This document shows positions 47,338-59,774 of a stretch of 64,000 nucleotides of DNA, in pieces. Location of the stretch: positions 82,397,001 through 82,461,000 of the forward strand of contig CM044313.1 in the NCBI GenBank assembly GCA_024291935.2, given 5' to 3'. How positions within the stretch are numbered: position 1 is the stretch's first letter; each line of letters opens with the position of its first letter. This DNA comes from Okapia johnstoni (lineage: Eukaryota > Chordata > Mammalia > Artiodactyla > Giraffidae). The notes below the pieces were generated by a model. It was given only the letters and a program-made list of their open reading frames with translations, made no database searches and was not told where the DNA came from. Both the position numbers and the translations under genes were made by a program.

Positions 47338-49401
47338 TTCAATAATAATAACAGTGAACAGCTTTTTGTGTGTATTCCTGACTAATGGGAATGATTCTGG
47401 AGTTTTCCATTAAGAGTTTGAAGCAGACTTTTAAAAAAATGTCTTTCAAAAGATTTGTGTCCTACTGATATAAGAACTATGTTTATGTTTATTAATGTCT
47501 TAATTTTAAATCACTCATGCATTCCTGAATTAACATCACTAAAACTTATTATATTACTATATAACTAGATTCTATTGGCCAAGTTTGTTTATAAATTTTT
47601 TGTCCATTTTCATTGTATTGTAAGCATTTTTCAAGTTAAATTCACCTTCAGTGTCACTGACTTGTATTTCTGTTAAGTTGATTTGATGCTTCTTGTATGC
47701 CTTTGGGTTTGTGAAGGTGCTCTCAGTTTATGTGCTTAGTTCTACCGGATCTCATTTGATCTTCTCTTGTTTGGTCTTGGCTTTCTTAGTAGCCTCATTC
47801 TCTTTGACTGAATTGAGAATATAAAACAGTTTGTGTTTATAATTTTCTTCTGATTCCCAAGGTAGTCCTCCAGATTACATTCTTTAATCTGCCTATTGCA
47901 TACTGTTTTAACACCCTCCCTCCAGCTTTCCTGGTTCTTTCACAAGAGGCTGTTTAATGGGGGAGGCAGGGTTCTATTGAAGCCTGACATTTGGTCAGTA
48001 GTTGGGTATTTCAGTGCTCTGTGTTTAAGCATCATTCAGCCTCCCTTAGGATGAGACAGTTGGATACCAGCTGATTTTAATGTTTATTCAGATCTACCTC
48101 AGCTTCTTTGAGGGGATCAAGAGAAAGGCCTTTATGGGCTTGGGTGAGCAGAGGCTGAGTGGATCAGTTGAGCCCTTTCCTTGCAGGACCCTGTGTGGTA
48201 GGGGCTCCCCTCAGAGCAGACCATTCTTCCCCCTTATTCCTGTGACCCATTGAGGCTCACGGGGTGCCTGGGAAAATCAAAATGAGATTCAACCTCTTCA
48301 ACCTCACCTTCCCTTCCATTCTGGGGAGTGGAAATGGCTCCAGTTCAGGGTGCTTTCTGACCTTTCTGGGGCTCACCATCTGTAATCCCCTTTCTTCAAC
48401 TTAAGGGCTTTGTTGACATTCTTTACATTCTTCAGAACTCTGATTTCATACCATCTCTCTCCTTCAGAGAGAGTTATATCCTGTTTCATTGTCATTTTGG
48501 TCTCCCACTATTGTACATGGTATGTAGCCTTCAACATTCATAGAATGGGTTTGTGGCTATTTCTATATTGTATTAAAACTCTCCCCCAGGAAAAAGTTCT
48601 ACCCAAGTGTAGCAGTGGACTGAGCCAATCAGAACCTTACTTTTGGAGGATATACAGAAAATTGGACAGGCAGCAAGCAGCCTGTACGTCCACAGTTCTG
48701 TGATACAGAGTGGGGCCAAAATTATTACAAAATAGCATTCATCAGTTTCTAAATAAATGGTGTGAAGAATTGAGGACACAGCTGCCAGCTGGTGGAGGAA
48801 GGAGAAGCAGTCTGCAAACAGCAGTGGAGCCCTACCAGTGAGGGCACTGTGTGATGACCCGTGATCCCCAAGTTCTCCTGTCACTGAGGCCAGGTCATGA
48901 GTCCTATTCTAGGATTTCTGTGAGATGCCTGCTTCCTTGGGCTGCTCTAATTTGGTGTCTGTATCTGAAAACCCAAAGAGCCTAAAATAGATGCTTTTAA
49001 TTTCACTCTGAAGTAAGATCCTAGATCACCCAAGTTATTTGTGGGGAGGGGGTAGAAAACGGGTAGGGTTTTTAGGAAAAATGAATAATGTCGTCATTGT
49101 GAAGGAGAGAAAAGACTGACACGGAGAAACAACTGTGAATAGCATCCAGTTGAGGCTGGAAACCCTGAATTTGCAGCATCATTCTACTGTTTAGTTGTGA
49201 GAGTTTTCTCTAGGAATTGGCACGTAGGCACCAAGGAGCTGGCTGGTTGAAAGGATACTTGATCAACCTGGGCGAAGGAGCTATGTGCCTAATGAGCTGG
49301 ATGGAGATTGTTGTGTTCTACAATAGGGTCTAGTCTAAACAGAAAAGAGAAGGAATGCCAGGGGAGAGTGGTTTCTGAAGGTGAGAAAACTGACCGTTAT
49401 T

Positions 49402-49650
49402 TAGGGATTAGGGGTCTCCCAGGTGGTGCTTCCCTGGTGGCTCAGTGGTAAAGAATCGGTCTGTAATGCAGGAGACCTGGGTTTGATTCTTGGGTTAGGA
49501 AGATCCCCTGGAGGAGGGCATGGCGATGCACTCCAGTATCCTTCCTGGAGAATCCCATGGACAGAGGAGCCTGGCAGGCTACATCCGTAGGGTCGCAAAG
49601 AGTTGGTCGCAACTGAAGTGACTTAGCATGCACACTAGGGATCAGAGGCC
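49402..49650 (+). mobile_element. Bov-tA SINE with imperfect duplication
   Basis: The body is about 49428-49634, from tgcttccctggtggctcagt to agtgacttagcatgcacac. tagggattagggg near 49402 and tagggatcagagg near 49637 look like a worn target-site duplication. It marks the left edge of the repeat-free PDZD2 3' UTR. Confidence 0.85.
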
Positions 49651-49904
49651 TGTTGAAATTGAAGAAGCAGTACCAGGAGAAAGGGAGGAGTAAGCCCCAG
49701 GAGGTTGTAAAGGTGTGAGCTGTGTGATTTATTGATTTCAGAGGTGGAATGGATTTGAGTTTGTGTCATATCCTAGGTGTGACCATGAAAGAAGAGGGAT
49801 TTGACTTGACTTCTTCTGCCTTGTTCCTCTTACCCATTCAGGTCATCAGTATTTCTTATCTTGATGTTGTAAAAGGTTATTCTATAGATGCAGAACTAAA
49901 AACA

Positions 49905-52551
49905 CAAACAAGTAGTAAACAGAGTGTTTATTTTCTTAAAATTACTTTAAAAAGGTTGTTTATAGAGATGTGGATTTACATAACTTGGCAACAACATTTT
50001 AAAAATGTACAGGCTATTTTGTATTATTGCACTTACTCTTTCATAATATATAAGGCATTTTATTTTACATAAATAAAGGATAATGTATAATATCATACAA
50101 CAGGTGTGGTGCCAATTAAGTCAACCCTAAAATTAAATGAACTGTGTATGGGATGATAGAAATGAAATCCAACTTACTTCAACCTTCAGGTATATCCTTG
50201 CAACTACGATTTACACATTAGAACAAAGTTACCATCATAGCTTATTGGATGACTGACTGACCAGCTAAAAAAAAAACAAAACAATGGAACTTTTAGTAGG
50301 ACAATACCATTAGTGTTCACGTCAGGAAGTGTGGGAATTTATTAGACTAATTGGAAATACAAGCCATGCCTTGGACACTGACAACAAGTAAATATCTTTC
50401 TATCTTAGGGTCAAAGTTTAGCTTTTGCTTCCTCAAATTCTAATTGTCGAATTCCAAGGGAAGCCTTCTGATGAGGTCCACTAGAAATAGCTGATGACTT
50501 GAATATGGTTCAGTGAACCAGAGGGCTACCTTCGCACTTTTTAGTTATGAGGGTTAGGAACTCTTAGGAGAGAGACTGTTTCATTGCTTCAGAAGCTCCT
50601 GTCACATGGACTGTGCATTTCTATGTAGGCACAGCTAGAAAAGTAGAGACAAGAAATTTTCAGCGTGGACTTCAAATCATCTCTCATTTAGGCAAGAAAG
50701 CAGAAGCCACAAAACTGACCCCAGAGACTTAGAAATAATCTAGCATGCACCTTGCACTGACTTCCTATAGTATCCTACCTGGAACTGTAGTAGTGAAAAG
50801 TAGAAGCTAAATTAATCAGGTCTTTCTAGCAAACTTGTGAACTACATTCCCTTTTGTGTGACCTGTTTAAAAATGAGGAATCTGGGCTCACACCAGCCAG
50901 ATAACTCAATCCCATCTGAGAACCTCTCTGGGCCAGCGCCACAGAGGTTTACTGGGATCAGTCACTCAGAAATAGGTTAATTAAAGAAATTTCCCACATA
51001 AAATCTTTGCGTCACCATGCATGCAGGTATGCAGCTTCACCCGTATTCTCAGCACTCAGTGAGCTGGTTTGTGCCACCTGAGCCTGTGGCCTGTGACCAC
51101 CCAATTCTGCTCCTTTACCTTGAAAGACTGACTCACCCTCCTTCTCCATCTTCTGATTACATTGTAGTAAATGAAGCTGATGAAGGTCTGGACCGTTAAG
51201 AAATGGTACAGTACGAGGAGAGTGAGGCCCGTTTGGTGACCAGGAACAGCAACATCGAATGGAAACAGTACTACAAAGAAGCTGGTGCTTCAGAAGGAAG
51301 AGCAGCTGGAATAAGTGTCACAAGCAAGCGTGAGTCACAACTGTGTTCTGCTGGGAAACATTTTTGGCAAGAGAGAGAATTTGCAAAACAGGAAAACAAA
51401 AAGAGCAAAAACTTCAGTCACTGCAGAGCTATGTCATTACACTCAGGTCTGGAAAATTGATCCAGTGGTTAGAAACGTTACATTTCTTAAGCTTGTTGAG
51501 AAAGGGGAGAAAATGTCAAAATAAGTCTTCTGAAAGGATTATTTTAAGCTTCTCTACTTGGATTACAATCCAAGGACACTAAAAAGATAATTGATCTCTA
51601 AAAATTTAGCTTAAATTAGTGGTTGGAGAGTACATAAAATATAAAAATGGAAACTCAGTGACAATGGTATTTTTGCCTGCTCTTTCATTGACCAGTCTTG
51701 AATTTCAGCATTTATTCAAGACAAGTTGCAAACTAGATGTAAGGTGCTTTCAGAGCTGGAACTTTCTGCTCATTCTAAGCAGCGAAGTTCATGGCTATTT
51801 AGTACAGTTTATCCAAACTGCATTCCTGTAAAATTGCCTTACGACGTACACTTTAGATCATGATCAATACTTCATAGTGATCAATAACCACCGATTAAAC
51901 TATGCAGCCATACGTTGCACATTAATTAAATTCACTAAAAATACCACTTTCTTTATTTTGCTTTTTCATTTTTGGATAATTCCTGAGCCAACCTAACCAT
52001 TAGGTCATAACTGATTCTGTTCAAGGGTCATGTTTTTCTTTTCAGAATAACAGACCCTTAGTTCCTTCCACTGAATGTGCCTAAAAGCATTCTGTCATTT
52101 ACTTACAAAATTATATGAAACTAGTCCTTTTAGTTGTGACAGTTGTGTTGACCTCAGACTTTGTTAGATCCCTAATTTCCAGGATTGATTATGTTGGGAG
52201 AGGTGGGAGAAAGGATTTGGAGGTGTCACTAAATGTTTCAAGTAAAGAAGGGCATGCCACATCTTGTGTCCCCGTTAGGAAACAACAGACAGGGGACAGG
52301 CACTGGAACGAAGTGGACCCTCCCAGCCTAAGTGATCCAGGCAGAAGGCTTAGGAGTTCAGCTCCATGGCTGCTGCTTCTCGTGTGAGCAAAAAAAGCTG
52401 GGGAGTTTGGTAAGTCTTGCCCGCACCAGTGCTTCTCTATTGTTTGAGGAACCCATTGTTTAGAGAAGTCATTCTGATTTGCCAAAGAAAGGAATTGAGA
52501 AAAGGAGATGCCAGGTTTAAAAAAAAAAAATAACAAGCACTGTTAGTGTCA
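49905..52551 (-). other. PDZD2: PDZD2 3' untranslated region (inferred)
   Basis: Going left from the stop, about 2.6 kb contains no SINE, BovB or recognisable L1. This sharp contrast with the rest of the window is what a retained 3' UTR looks like. The first repeat on the left is a Bov-tA ending near 49626. Several short + strand open frames (for example 51203-51460) fall here and have no recognisable product. The distal end is set by the poly(A) signal below; transcript evidence is needed to fix it. Confidence 0.65.
49927..49932 (-). terminator. PDZD2: Probable PDZD2 poly(A) signal
   Basis: On the minus strand AATAAA is followed, 20-35 nt on, by the GT-rich run cttgtttgtgttttt, a good downstream element. 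A second AATAAA on the same strand lies at 50064-50059 and could be used instead. Confidence 0.55.
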
Positions 52552-52733
52552 CTACCAGTGCTTGCTGCATGAAGAATTCCTATGCTTTCTAATTACTAAC
52601 TGCACAGGTCCCTCTGGGACAGCCTTCATGATATTCCAGGCATCAAAATGCATCAGCCCCACCAGGGATTTCCCGTTAATGGCAAGAATTTCATCTCCAG
52701 CTTCTATTGTTCCTGCTTGCTCAGCTGCACCAC
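52552..52733 (-). CDS. PDZD2: PDZD2 terminal coding exon, end of PDZ6 and stop
   Basis: The acceptor ends attctcacag and the exon enters in phase 1. It reads GAAEQAGTIEAGDEILAING, then KSLVGLMHFDAWNIMK and VQLVIRKHRNSS, and runs on CSKHW to a TAG at 52554-52552. GDEILAING is the classic PDZ strand and LMHFDAWNIMK the alpha-B helix, with His at its N-terminal start as in class I domains. As I recall the human protein ends at RNSS; if so, the last five residues here are a small extension made by a lost stop. Confidence 0.93.
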
Positions 52734-53929
52734 CTGTGAGAATAAACACAGAAGGATAGCTGGGAACTTGCATAATATCTAGAATAAATTCCAAGTAAAC
52801 TAAAAACTTTAGCGAGAAAAATCTCTAAACCATGTGCCTGCCTTTAATCTTAGGAGAAGGAAAGTTCCCTTGAAACAAGACACACAAAGCATATACTCAG
52901 AAAAAGAAATGTGACTACATAAAAAAATTCAAATCTGTAACCCCTCTTCCTCCTAATCAACTGACTAGGGGAAGATATTTTCATTGTATTTAGTCAACAA
53001 ATAGAATGGGGGTTACTCTTCAGCTGGGCTAAAGATAAAGATCTCCAGATCAGTAATGAACCCACCAAAAATCCAAATGACCAATAAAAAAACAAGTTCA
53101 GCTTCTACTTGTTAATAGATATTGACTGATATATCCAACATGCTGAGAATTAATGAGAATTATATACTTATCAGTGACCCACGAGATACTTCTTATTTAA
53201 CAAAGCTTAACAGATTTCTACATGAAGCTCTGTGTATGTTATGGTAAGTTGATGAGCTTTGGAAAAGATAGGGTTTGCACCCCCTTCTATATACTCTTGC
53301 ACATAAACATCTAAAATAATCATATTAAAGAAGAAATGCACACTGGCTGTAGAGGCATCTTTTCATCTAATGGAAGAAACAACATTGAAAAATACCTAAG
53401 TTTGCAAAGAATTTTCTCAGAAATGTTTAATTGGATCTCAAAACACAGAGCAGATAAATCTTTTTGTCCTAGATTTTTGAAAAGCATCGTTATTTATTAT
53501 TTGATATCAATACATGTGAAATGATAGTTGATTATAAAGATTGACAAAATAATAAAAATATAGCTGGAAGAAAGGAAGTTCAAATGCAACCCACTCTAGG
53601 ACAAAACATTTTATGTTGTTAGTGACAGACAGATACTGTCATCAGAAAAGAGATGAGCCCTCACCGATGCCAGGCCTACAAAGAACAAGGAGACTGAGTT
53701 GGCCCTAATCATTGCTTTCTCAAGATAACACATTTTTGGAAGTCTCAAAGCACTGATGTCTGACAGACCCAATTAACACTGTGTTAGCATAGTTATTATT
53801 CTAGGAATATTAACTAAAGGCCCCAAGCAGGTTATCTGAAGTTTTTCTGGGTGTTCATCTGAGTCTAAGGATATGGGGATTCCAACCAACCAAAACAGGA
53901 GGCTGTGACTTAGGGACTGTAGGCAGTCA

Positions 53930-54075
53930 CACTGGTTTGGTTGCAAGTCTGTGACTTCAAGCAGGTTAAGGTTTCTTGAAATCTCAGTTTTCTCATCTGC
54001 AAAATGGTGTTAACCTGTCTTGTTCCGGGTTTTACAAGGATCTAATGAGATGAAGCAGATGAAGTCCTTGATGAA
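53930..54075 (+). repeat. MIR SINE remnant
   Basis: caagtctgtgacttcaagca, then tctcagttttctcatctgca and ggatctaatgagatgaagca match the MIR core. Confidence 0.65.
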
Positions 54076-54199
54076 CCACTCATTGCTGTGCACACCGGAG
54101 GTTTTGCCAGCTTTTGGACTTCTCATACATGAGAGAGAAACAAACCCTCTTGTTTAAACTGTTGTTTTGGGTTGTCTGTTATCTGAGTCCAGAGAGAAT

Positions 54200-55250
54200 T
54201 CTAATTTGACCAGGGTGTGTCTATTGCGGTTTTAAGAAAATATCTTTTAGAATACTTTCATGCTTTTTTTGCAAAAACGTCCTGCATAGTTTTTGTGTAG
54301 CACACTTCTAGGTTCCTTTCAGTTGTTACTGTGCGTTGGTAGCTTATAGTACTGAGTGTACGTTTAGCTGTTTTTCTCATTCAGCACGGTTTTTGAGCTG
54401 GTCATGGTTAATGGATATAGATCGATCCTGCTTCTTGAATCGCTGCATAGTTTTCCTTTTTATGGATGTAATGTATTTTACTCATCATTTTGATACAGAT
54501 AGAAATTTAAACTGTTTCTATTTAGCAAGCACTGCCAAATTTTTCCCCAGAGGTACCATTATATATACTTTTGCAAAAAAGTATGACTGTTCCTCTTTCC
54601 CTACATCATGCCAACACATCGTATTATGAGATTTCTTATTTATGGCCAATCTGATTTTAAAGATTCCTAGTAATAATTTTCACCCAATAACTAATATTAG
54701 TTTGAGTATCCTTCCCTCTATTTGTTGACCATTTAGGTTTTAACTTTGTCTATTTTCTGTTCATTTCCTTTACCCAGATTTTCCCTTTATTTTGTATTTC
54801 TTACTGGATTATAGTTACTGATATTAATATATTCTGGAATTAGCCTTTTGGTGATATACATTGCAGATATCTTCTAGTTGCTCACTTAGATTTTTATGAA
54901 ACTTTTTGCCATTTAGAAGTTAAACATTTTTTATATATATGTATAATATACATTATATGTGTAATATAAATTATATACTTTTACGGTGTGTTTTTGTATA
55001 TTTATGTAATCCTATTAGGACTTTAAAATAATGGTTATTGTTGATATACAGGAAATTCTGTTGCTTTTTTTTGTATGTTGATTGTGAATTCTGCAATCTT
55101 GGTGAACTGTTTACATTGGCTTGACATTTGATTCTCTTAGCTTTTCTCCAGTCTTCATACCTCTAATCTTGTTCTTGTCTTATTGTGTTACTGATATTCT
55201 TAGTAAAATGATGAAAAGAGAAACATTTTAAAAGCAGCCCAAACATAGCT
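54200..55250 (-). repeat. Worn LINE (probably L1) remains
   Basis: ttgttgaccatttaggtttt and tggaattagccttttggtga are typical of reversed old L1; boundaries are not visible. Confidence 0.45.
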
Positions 55251-56941
55251 AAAAAATTTTTTTGTAAAGCAGCCCAGACAGTAGTAGTAATGATGTTCTA
55301 CCTGGATGGCTGCTGCTTCACACAAGAGGTTACAAGTAATTATTTACTGATTTTTTTTTTTTCATCAATAAAATCCCTGACCTTCAAGAGCGCTTTTGGG
55401 AAATATGATATTTCATTCATTTATTATTCAAAGAAATTTTTTGTATTAGATTGATGCCAGACATTGAATATTGTTGTATTGCTTTTAGTGTTTGGGCTGA
55501 AAGGCACAGGAAACCAAGATAAACAGAAAACCTGTATCCATTAAATTTTTAAGTAAAATAAAGGTAAGAAGAAATCTTTGGGTAGAGTGCTAAGCCTGAA
55601 CAAAGAAACTAGCTTTACCGGTCTCCAAAAAGATTCAAGGGGAGGGAGTTGCATAATATTCAGAAATCCTTGACTGCCTTTTCCCAGGAATAAATCTGCA
55701 GGCTTGCACACAAGAGCACTGGCAAGGCTTGCCTGTGCAACAGGTGCGTCTTTCCCTTCCTCTCTCTCCACTTACATAGTGTTCATGGATTTCTAGCCCG
55801 ATGCTAGACAGAGGCCAGGAAGATACTGGGACATCGTCCTTGCTCTGCTAGAAGGAGAGCTCACGGGGCACTCATCTCTCCTGGTGCTGCAGATGCCATG
55901 GGATTCCTGGGCGCTGCTTTAGCCGGCCCCTGGTCTTTTGGCTCACAGGCCAAAAAACCTTTTGAGAGGTGAGCTTGGCTGGCAGAAGCTTCATGTCCCG
56001 TGACTGATGACTGTCACCCTTCACTGTGTGTCCTAAACATCTCCATCTTGCTGTTTGAGGCTCAGTCCGTTCGTCATTCCACCGTCTTTCTCTTCATTTG
56101 TGCTGCCCGTCTGACGGTAGTGAGCAAGCTGCCAATGTGCTGTGTGCTTTTTTTAGGTTTTCTTATGCCTGATACTCCTATTGTTTTTCAACAGTCATGA
56201 CTTCTCCAAATATTTCTTTCCCTTTTTCTGGCATTACTCATTCTGCCTTATCGCTCAATACCCTTTCGTAATTTTTCTCTCTTTATTCCCTTATGCTGTA
56301 GGTTTTAAGGTTTCTTCCTTGATTTTTATAAATTCTCTAAGGATTTAGTATATTTTTAATTCTATTCGTTAATTTAAATACAGTTTGACTTTCTTTCTGC
56401 TAGTGGGTTTTTGTGTGTTTATTAATGTATCTGCCTGCTTCTTTTGAATACCCTCATGTCTTGTTTCATGGAAATATTTTTCTGCCTCAGTTTTTTGATG
56501 GACTTTTTCTATTTAATCGTGTCTGTTGATGATTTCCTCATGTACTTTGTATACTTTTTTTTTTAGAGCTCTTGCTTATGAGTGCTCTTAAGTCAAACTG
56601 TCACGCTTTCCTTAACTTGGCTTTCTGTGTTCTACAGCTGTCAAGTTAACGTGCAGTGTTTTCCCTTTTTCTGGTACCGTGTGTCTAGACATCACACAGC
56701 AGAGGCTTGGCTCTTGATTTGTGCCTGTCCTCTGCGTGCCCCAGGGACCGTGAGCAAACAGCTTGTTTCTGGCCTCCGTCATTTACAGTTTGGGCATGTG
56801 CTAGACTGCAAGCAAGCAAGATGGGAGCAGTAGATATTATTAGAATCACTGGTAGATATGAAATTTCTTCATGCACTTGAATATTCATTTTGTGATCATG
56901 GGCAGTCCCAAGAATCTCTTCAGATTCCTGAGCTGAATAAG

Positions 56942-57066
56942 TATATTAACAATATCAATATAAATATATATTGTAGATATGAAATCAGTATTGTAATATA
57001 AAGTATTATATATATAAATAGCATATGTGGGTATATATAAACGATTAGTACAATTATATTATTAAT
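56942..57066. repeat. AT-rich simple-sequence tract
   Basis: Imperfect tata/ataa repeats over about 120 bp, no coding potential. Confidence 0.8.
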
Positions 57067-57384
57067 ATAACTGCTCAGCTCCAGGAACTAGGGAGAGAAT
57101 TTTGAGAACTGTCCAAAATCATTAAATACACTGAGTTCATGAAGAGACCTCCTGTCTACCAACTATTTCAGTGATCTCTACTTCACATATTGCTTTCTTG
57201 AAATCCAGCATTTGCAATTTTAAATGAATATGACCTTGACCAATGTTAAGCACCCCTGACTGGCAGTTCTGATAACATCACTTAGCTTGGTTTGTTCACA
57301 TCCATACAGCTAACAGTAAGAACATGAAGACAGGAACATGGAGTCGGGGATACAGCCTTGAGGCTGGGGGCACAGACCCTGGAG

Positions 57385-57550
57385 CAGACAGCCTGGGTTC
57401 AAGCTGGGTTTGGCCACTGACATTGGCATGACCTTAGGTGTCTGTGTAACTCTGTGGCTCAGTTTCTTCTTTTGTAAAACAGGGATGATAACAGCACCCA
57501 CGCTATATAACTGTCATGTAGATGAGCGACACGTGTGAAATGCTCATGAC
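57385..57550 (+). repeat. MIR SINE
   Basis: gcctgggttcaagctgggtt, tggctcagtttcttcttttg and aaaacagggatgataacagc give the MIR order. Confidence 0.75.
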
Positions 57551-57695
57551 AAAGCTGACGCAGTAAAACCTTGGATGTCAGACAGCATTACATAGTAAAT
57601 TTTTAAAAACAAATTTGACTTCCAGATGGAAGGCACTGACATGCACAGAGAGAAAACAGGCACTGGGCAGTGGACTAGGTTTTCTAGGACATTAC

Positions 57696-57830
57696 CTTTG
57701 TACACTCTTTTAACGAGCAGCGGCCCATCTCCAGACATGGATGACTTCCCTCCGTCCAGACTCAGGCCCAGCCCGGCCGAGGTCTTGAGCACTTCAACAC
57801 ACAGAGCCTCGTGCGCAGCCGTGCTTCTCC
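57696..57830 (-). CDS. PDZD2: PDZD2 coding exon, start of PDZ6
   Basis: The acceptor ends gctgcag and the donor gtaatg. The 135 nt enter and leave in phase 1. After a short linker (GRSTAAHE) it reads ALCVEVLKTSAGLGLSLDGG, with GLGLSL as the carboxylate-binding loop, and ends LLVKRVYKG at the split Gly codon. Joined to the last exon it gives YKGGAAEQAG, an uninterrupted PDZ core, which validates both boundaries. Confidence 0.93.
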
Positions 57831-58679
57831 CTGCAGCGACAGCATGCGTTTGTAAAGCTGATGACAGCGATCTGAGGCCCTGCCTGCCCAGGGCCCCCCA
57901 GCGTGTTCCCCAAGCACTTGAGTCCTGTCTACCAATGTTAGGGTTGGTCTCCCGACACCTGGAGCTGTGTTCCTGCCATTCCCCACCCCTCTGCTTGCCT
58001 AAGCACCTTCTGTAAGCACAAGGCACTGCTGCCCAGGCAGAAATCCCTACAGTCAGTGCACATCTCAGGGTAGACTGAAGTCACGCTTTGGGAATCAGAT
58101 TCGATTTCCTGCCAACCTTGGCGGCTGAACATCACAGTCTGGTTCTGACAACCTGTGATACCCAAATGCCAAGCCTCATGTGAGATGTGGCGCTTCCATC
58201 CTTCTTCTGTGAGGGGTACCCCTGCTTCTGGTTGTCTGTCTGTATCACACACTAGCTGTCTTCATTGCCATCTCCTTGCTTCACTGTGGGGAGAGTGTTT
58301 CCGTGGTGATGCCTGCTCCATAGCAACAAGCCTGTGCCTACTTTGTGTGCTAGCTTGGAGAGGCCTGGCTGAGGTCTATCTTGGGGGTCTGAATACAGAT
58401 TGTAAATTTGCCGTTTATTTCCCTTATATGCTGTACCAGTGAAGGATGTCTGAGTTGAGTGGAAAGGGCACTTAATTGTTTGGGAGGTAGGGGAAGGACC
58501 ACAAACAGATTAAACTGTCCACTTGAGGTTGAGGCCAAGGTAGCATCACCACCTTTGAATATAAAGGCCATTCCTGTGGTTTAAAGAAGGCCACTCCATA
58601 TGGTCTGAAAGAAACTTCCTCACAGTGGGAGGGGCACCATTTTTCAATAGGTCATTTTACTTTCAGTTAAACAGGAAAA

Positions 58680-58805
58680 CGGGCCCATGCTGGAATCACC
58701 TGGGAACCTCACTCCACCCTCACCCTCAGAGTTTGACTTAATTGGCCTGGGGATTTCCTGGGCATCAGAATTTTAAAAAGCTTCCTAGGGCACCTCTAAT
58801 ATCAA
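58680..58805 (+). repeat. MER5-like hAT remnant
   Basis: gctggaatcacctgggaacc followed by ctcagagtttgacttaattg and tggggatttcctgggcatca is the usual MER5-type order. Confidence 0.7.
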
Positions 58806-59107
58806 GCCCAAGTGGGCTGCAGTCAGTGCTTGGTAAGGCATATCGGAAATGGTAGAGCCCTGGGCAGGGGGATCTTGAAGAATAGGAATACGAAGAAATA
58901 AATTTATGCCCTGAATGTGCATGCGGTTCGGTAACTCTGTTAAAGATGGTTCAAGTCCAGATGCCCTGAAGCTGCCATAGCAATACTTAATGCTGATAAA
59001 TTTTAGGACAGCCTTCCGTATGAGAGTTCCTGAGTCTTACAAACTCTAAAAGCTGAGTGCCCAGTGGTTTCCTTTGACAACTTAAGCTTCCAGGATTCCA
59101 CAGAAAA

Positions 59108-59239
59108 TACACCAAACAAGGAATTCCCTGGTGGTCCAGTGGTTAAGACTGCCAGGGCCCAGGTTCAATCCATGATCAGAGAACAAAGATCTCACAAGCC
59201 ATGTGGTCGAAAAGAGAAGAAAACAAAGTACACCAAACA
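59108..59239 (+). mobile_element. CHR-type SINE with 11-bp duplication
   Basis: tacaccaaaca at 59108-59118 and 59229-59239 flanks a shortened body that starts ggaattccctggtggtccag. Confidence 0.92.
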
Positions 59240-59503
59240 GTTGAGACAGTGCAAGGGCGAAGGTTAATTTAAGCACAACGAGGTCTGATAAGTAAGGTAT
59301 TTCCCTGTACTGGGAACGGCTTCGGTTTTCCAGAAGAATAAGAGCAAGACAGTGGAGCAGAGGGAAGACTACGAACATGCTCGACACTGTAGAGGCATCT
59401 GGACAGGAAGAGTTTCTTACTTGTTCAGAGGAATCGGTGCCATTCTCGCCAAAACCATCACAAGTAGCTCAGGCCACTGCAGGTTGCTGAACTGATTTCT
59501 TAC

Positions 59504-59774
59504 CTGTTCCAGGCTCCAGGGGGCTGGTCTTTCTGGACACCAAGCCCTTCCCGTTGGCTGTGGGAGGCTCCTGCCGGCTGGAGGGCCTGGGCTGATCACT
59601 CCCTTTCTTGATGACCACGAGGACATCTTTGTGCATCTGTGCCTGGTGCAGAGCCTTCAGCACATCCCCGTGGGCTAAGCCAGCCAGAGAGGCACCGTTG
59701 AGGGACAGCAGGAAATCCCCTCGGCTCACAGTCCCTTCCTGAGAAGCCGGCCCCTGAGAAAACACCCTGTGGAC
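59504..59774 (-). CDS. PDZD2: PDZD2 coding exon, remainder of PDZ5 and linker
   Basis: The acceptor ends gtctcag, the donor is gtaaga. The 271 nt enter in phase 0 and leave in phase 1. VHRVFSQGPASQEGTVSRGD then FLLSLNGASLAGLAHGDVL give the middle strands and the alpha-B helix of PDZ5, followed by DVLVVIKKG, the final strand. The rest (about 35 residues, Pro/Ser-rich, ending LEPGT) is the PDZ5-PDZ6 linker. The open frame running past 59774 toward 59942 is intron. Confidence 0.93.

Larger units (their letters stand above)
37736..49899. other. Intergenic region between convergent GOLPH3 and PDZD2
   Basis: No gene recognised. Besides the repeats listed, 38060-40500, 43190-43985, 44130-44690, 44860-45430, 47340-49400 hold A/T-rich sequence, partly worn LINE-like, with no supported coding region or RNA gene. 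The best unexplained reading frame is at 39301-39660 on the minus strand. Confidence 0.75.
52734..57695 (-). other. PDZD2: PDZD2 last intron (about 5.0 kb)
   Basis: It contains a MIR (53930-54075), worn LINE-like A/T-rich DNA (54200-55250 and 56200-56600), AT-repeat tracts (54930-54985, 56950-57065) and a MIR at 57385-57550. No Bov SINE was seen. No exon-like reading was found between the two PDZ6 halves, and the phase match argues against a missing one. Confidence 0.8.
57831..59503 (-). other. PDZD2: PDZD2 intron
   Basis: Phase-1 intron of about 1.7 kb. It holds a MER5-like remnant and a CHR-type SINE. A long open frame entering from the exon toward 58026 is intronic read-through. Confidence 0.85.

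Noticed and set aside
57544..58026. 160-codon minus-strand open frame taken as a whole
   Set aside because: Only 57696-57830 is exon; both sides are intron, as shown by splice sites and by phase agreement with neighbours.
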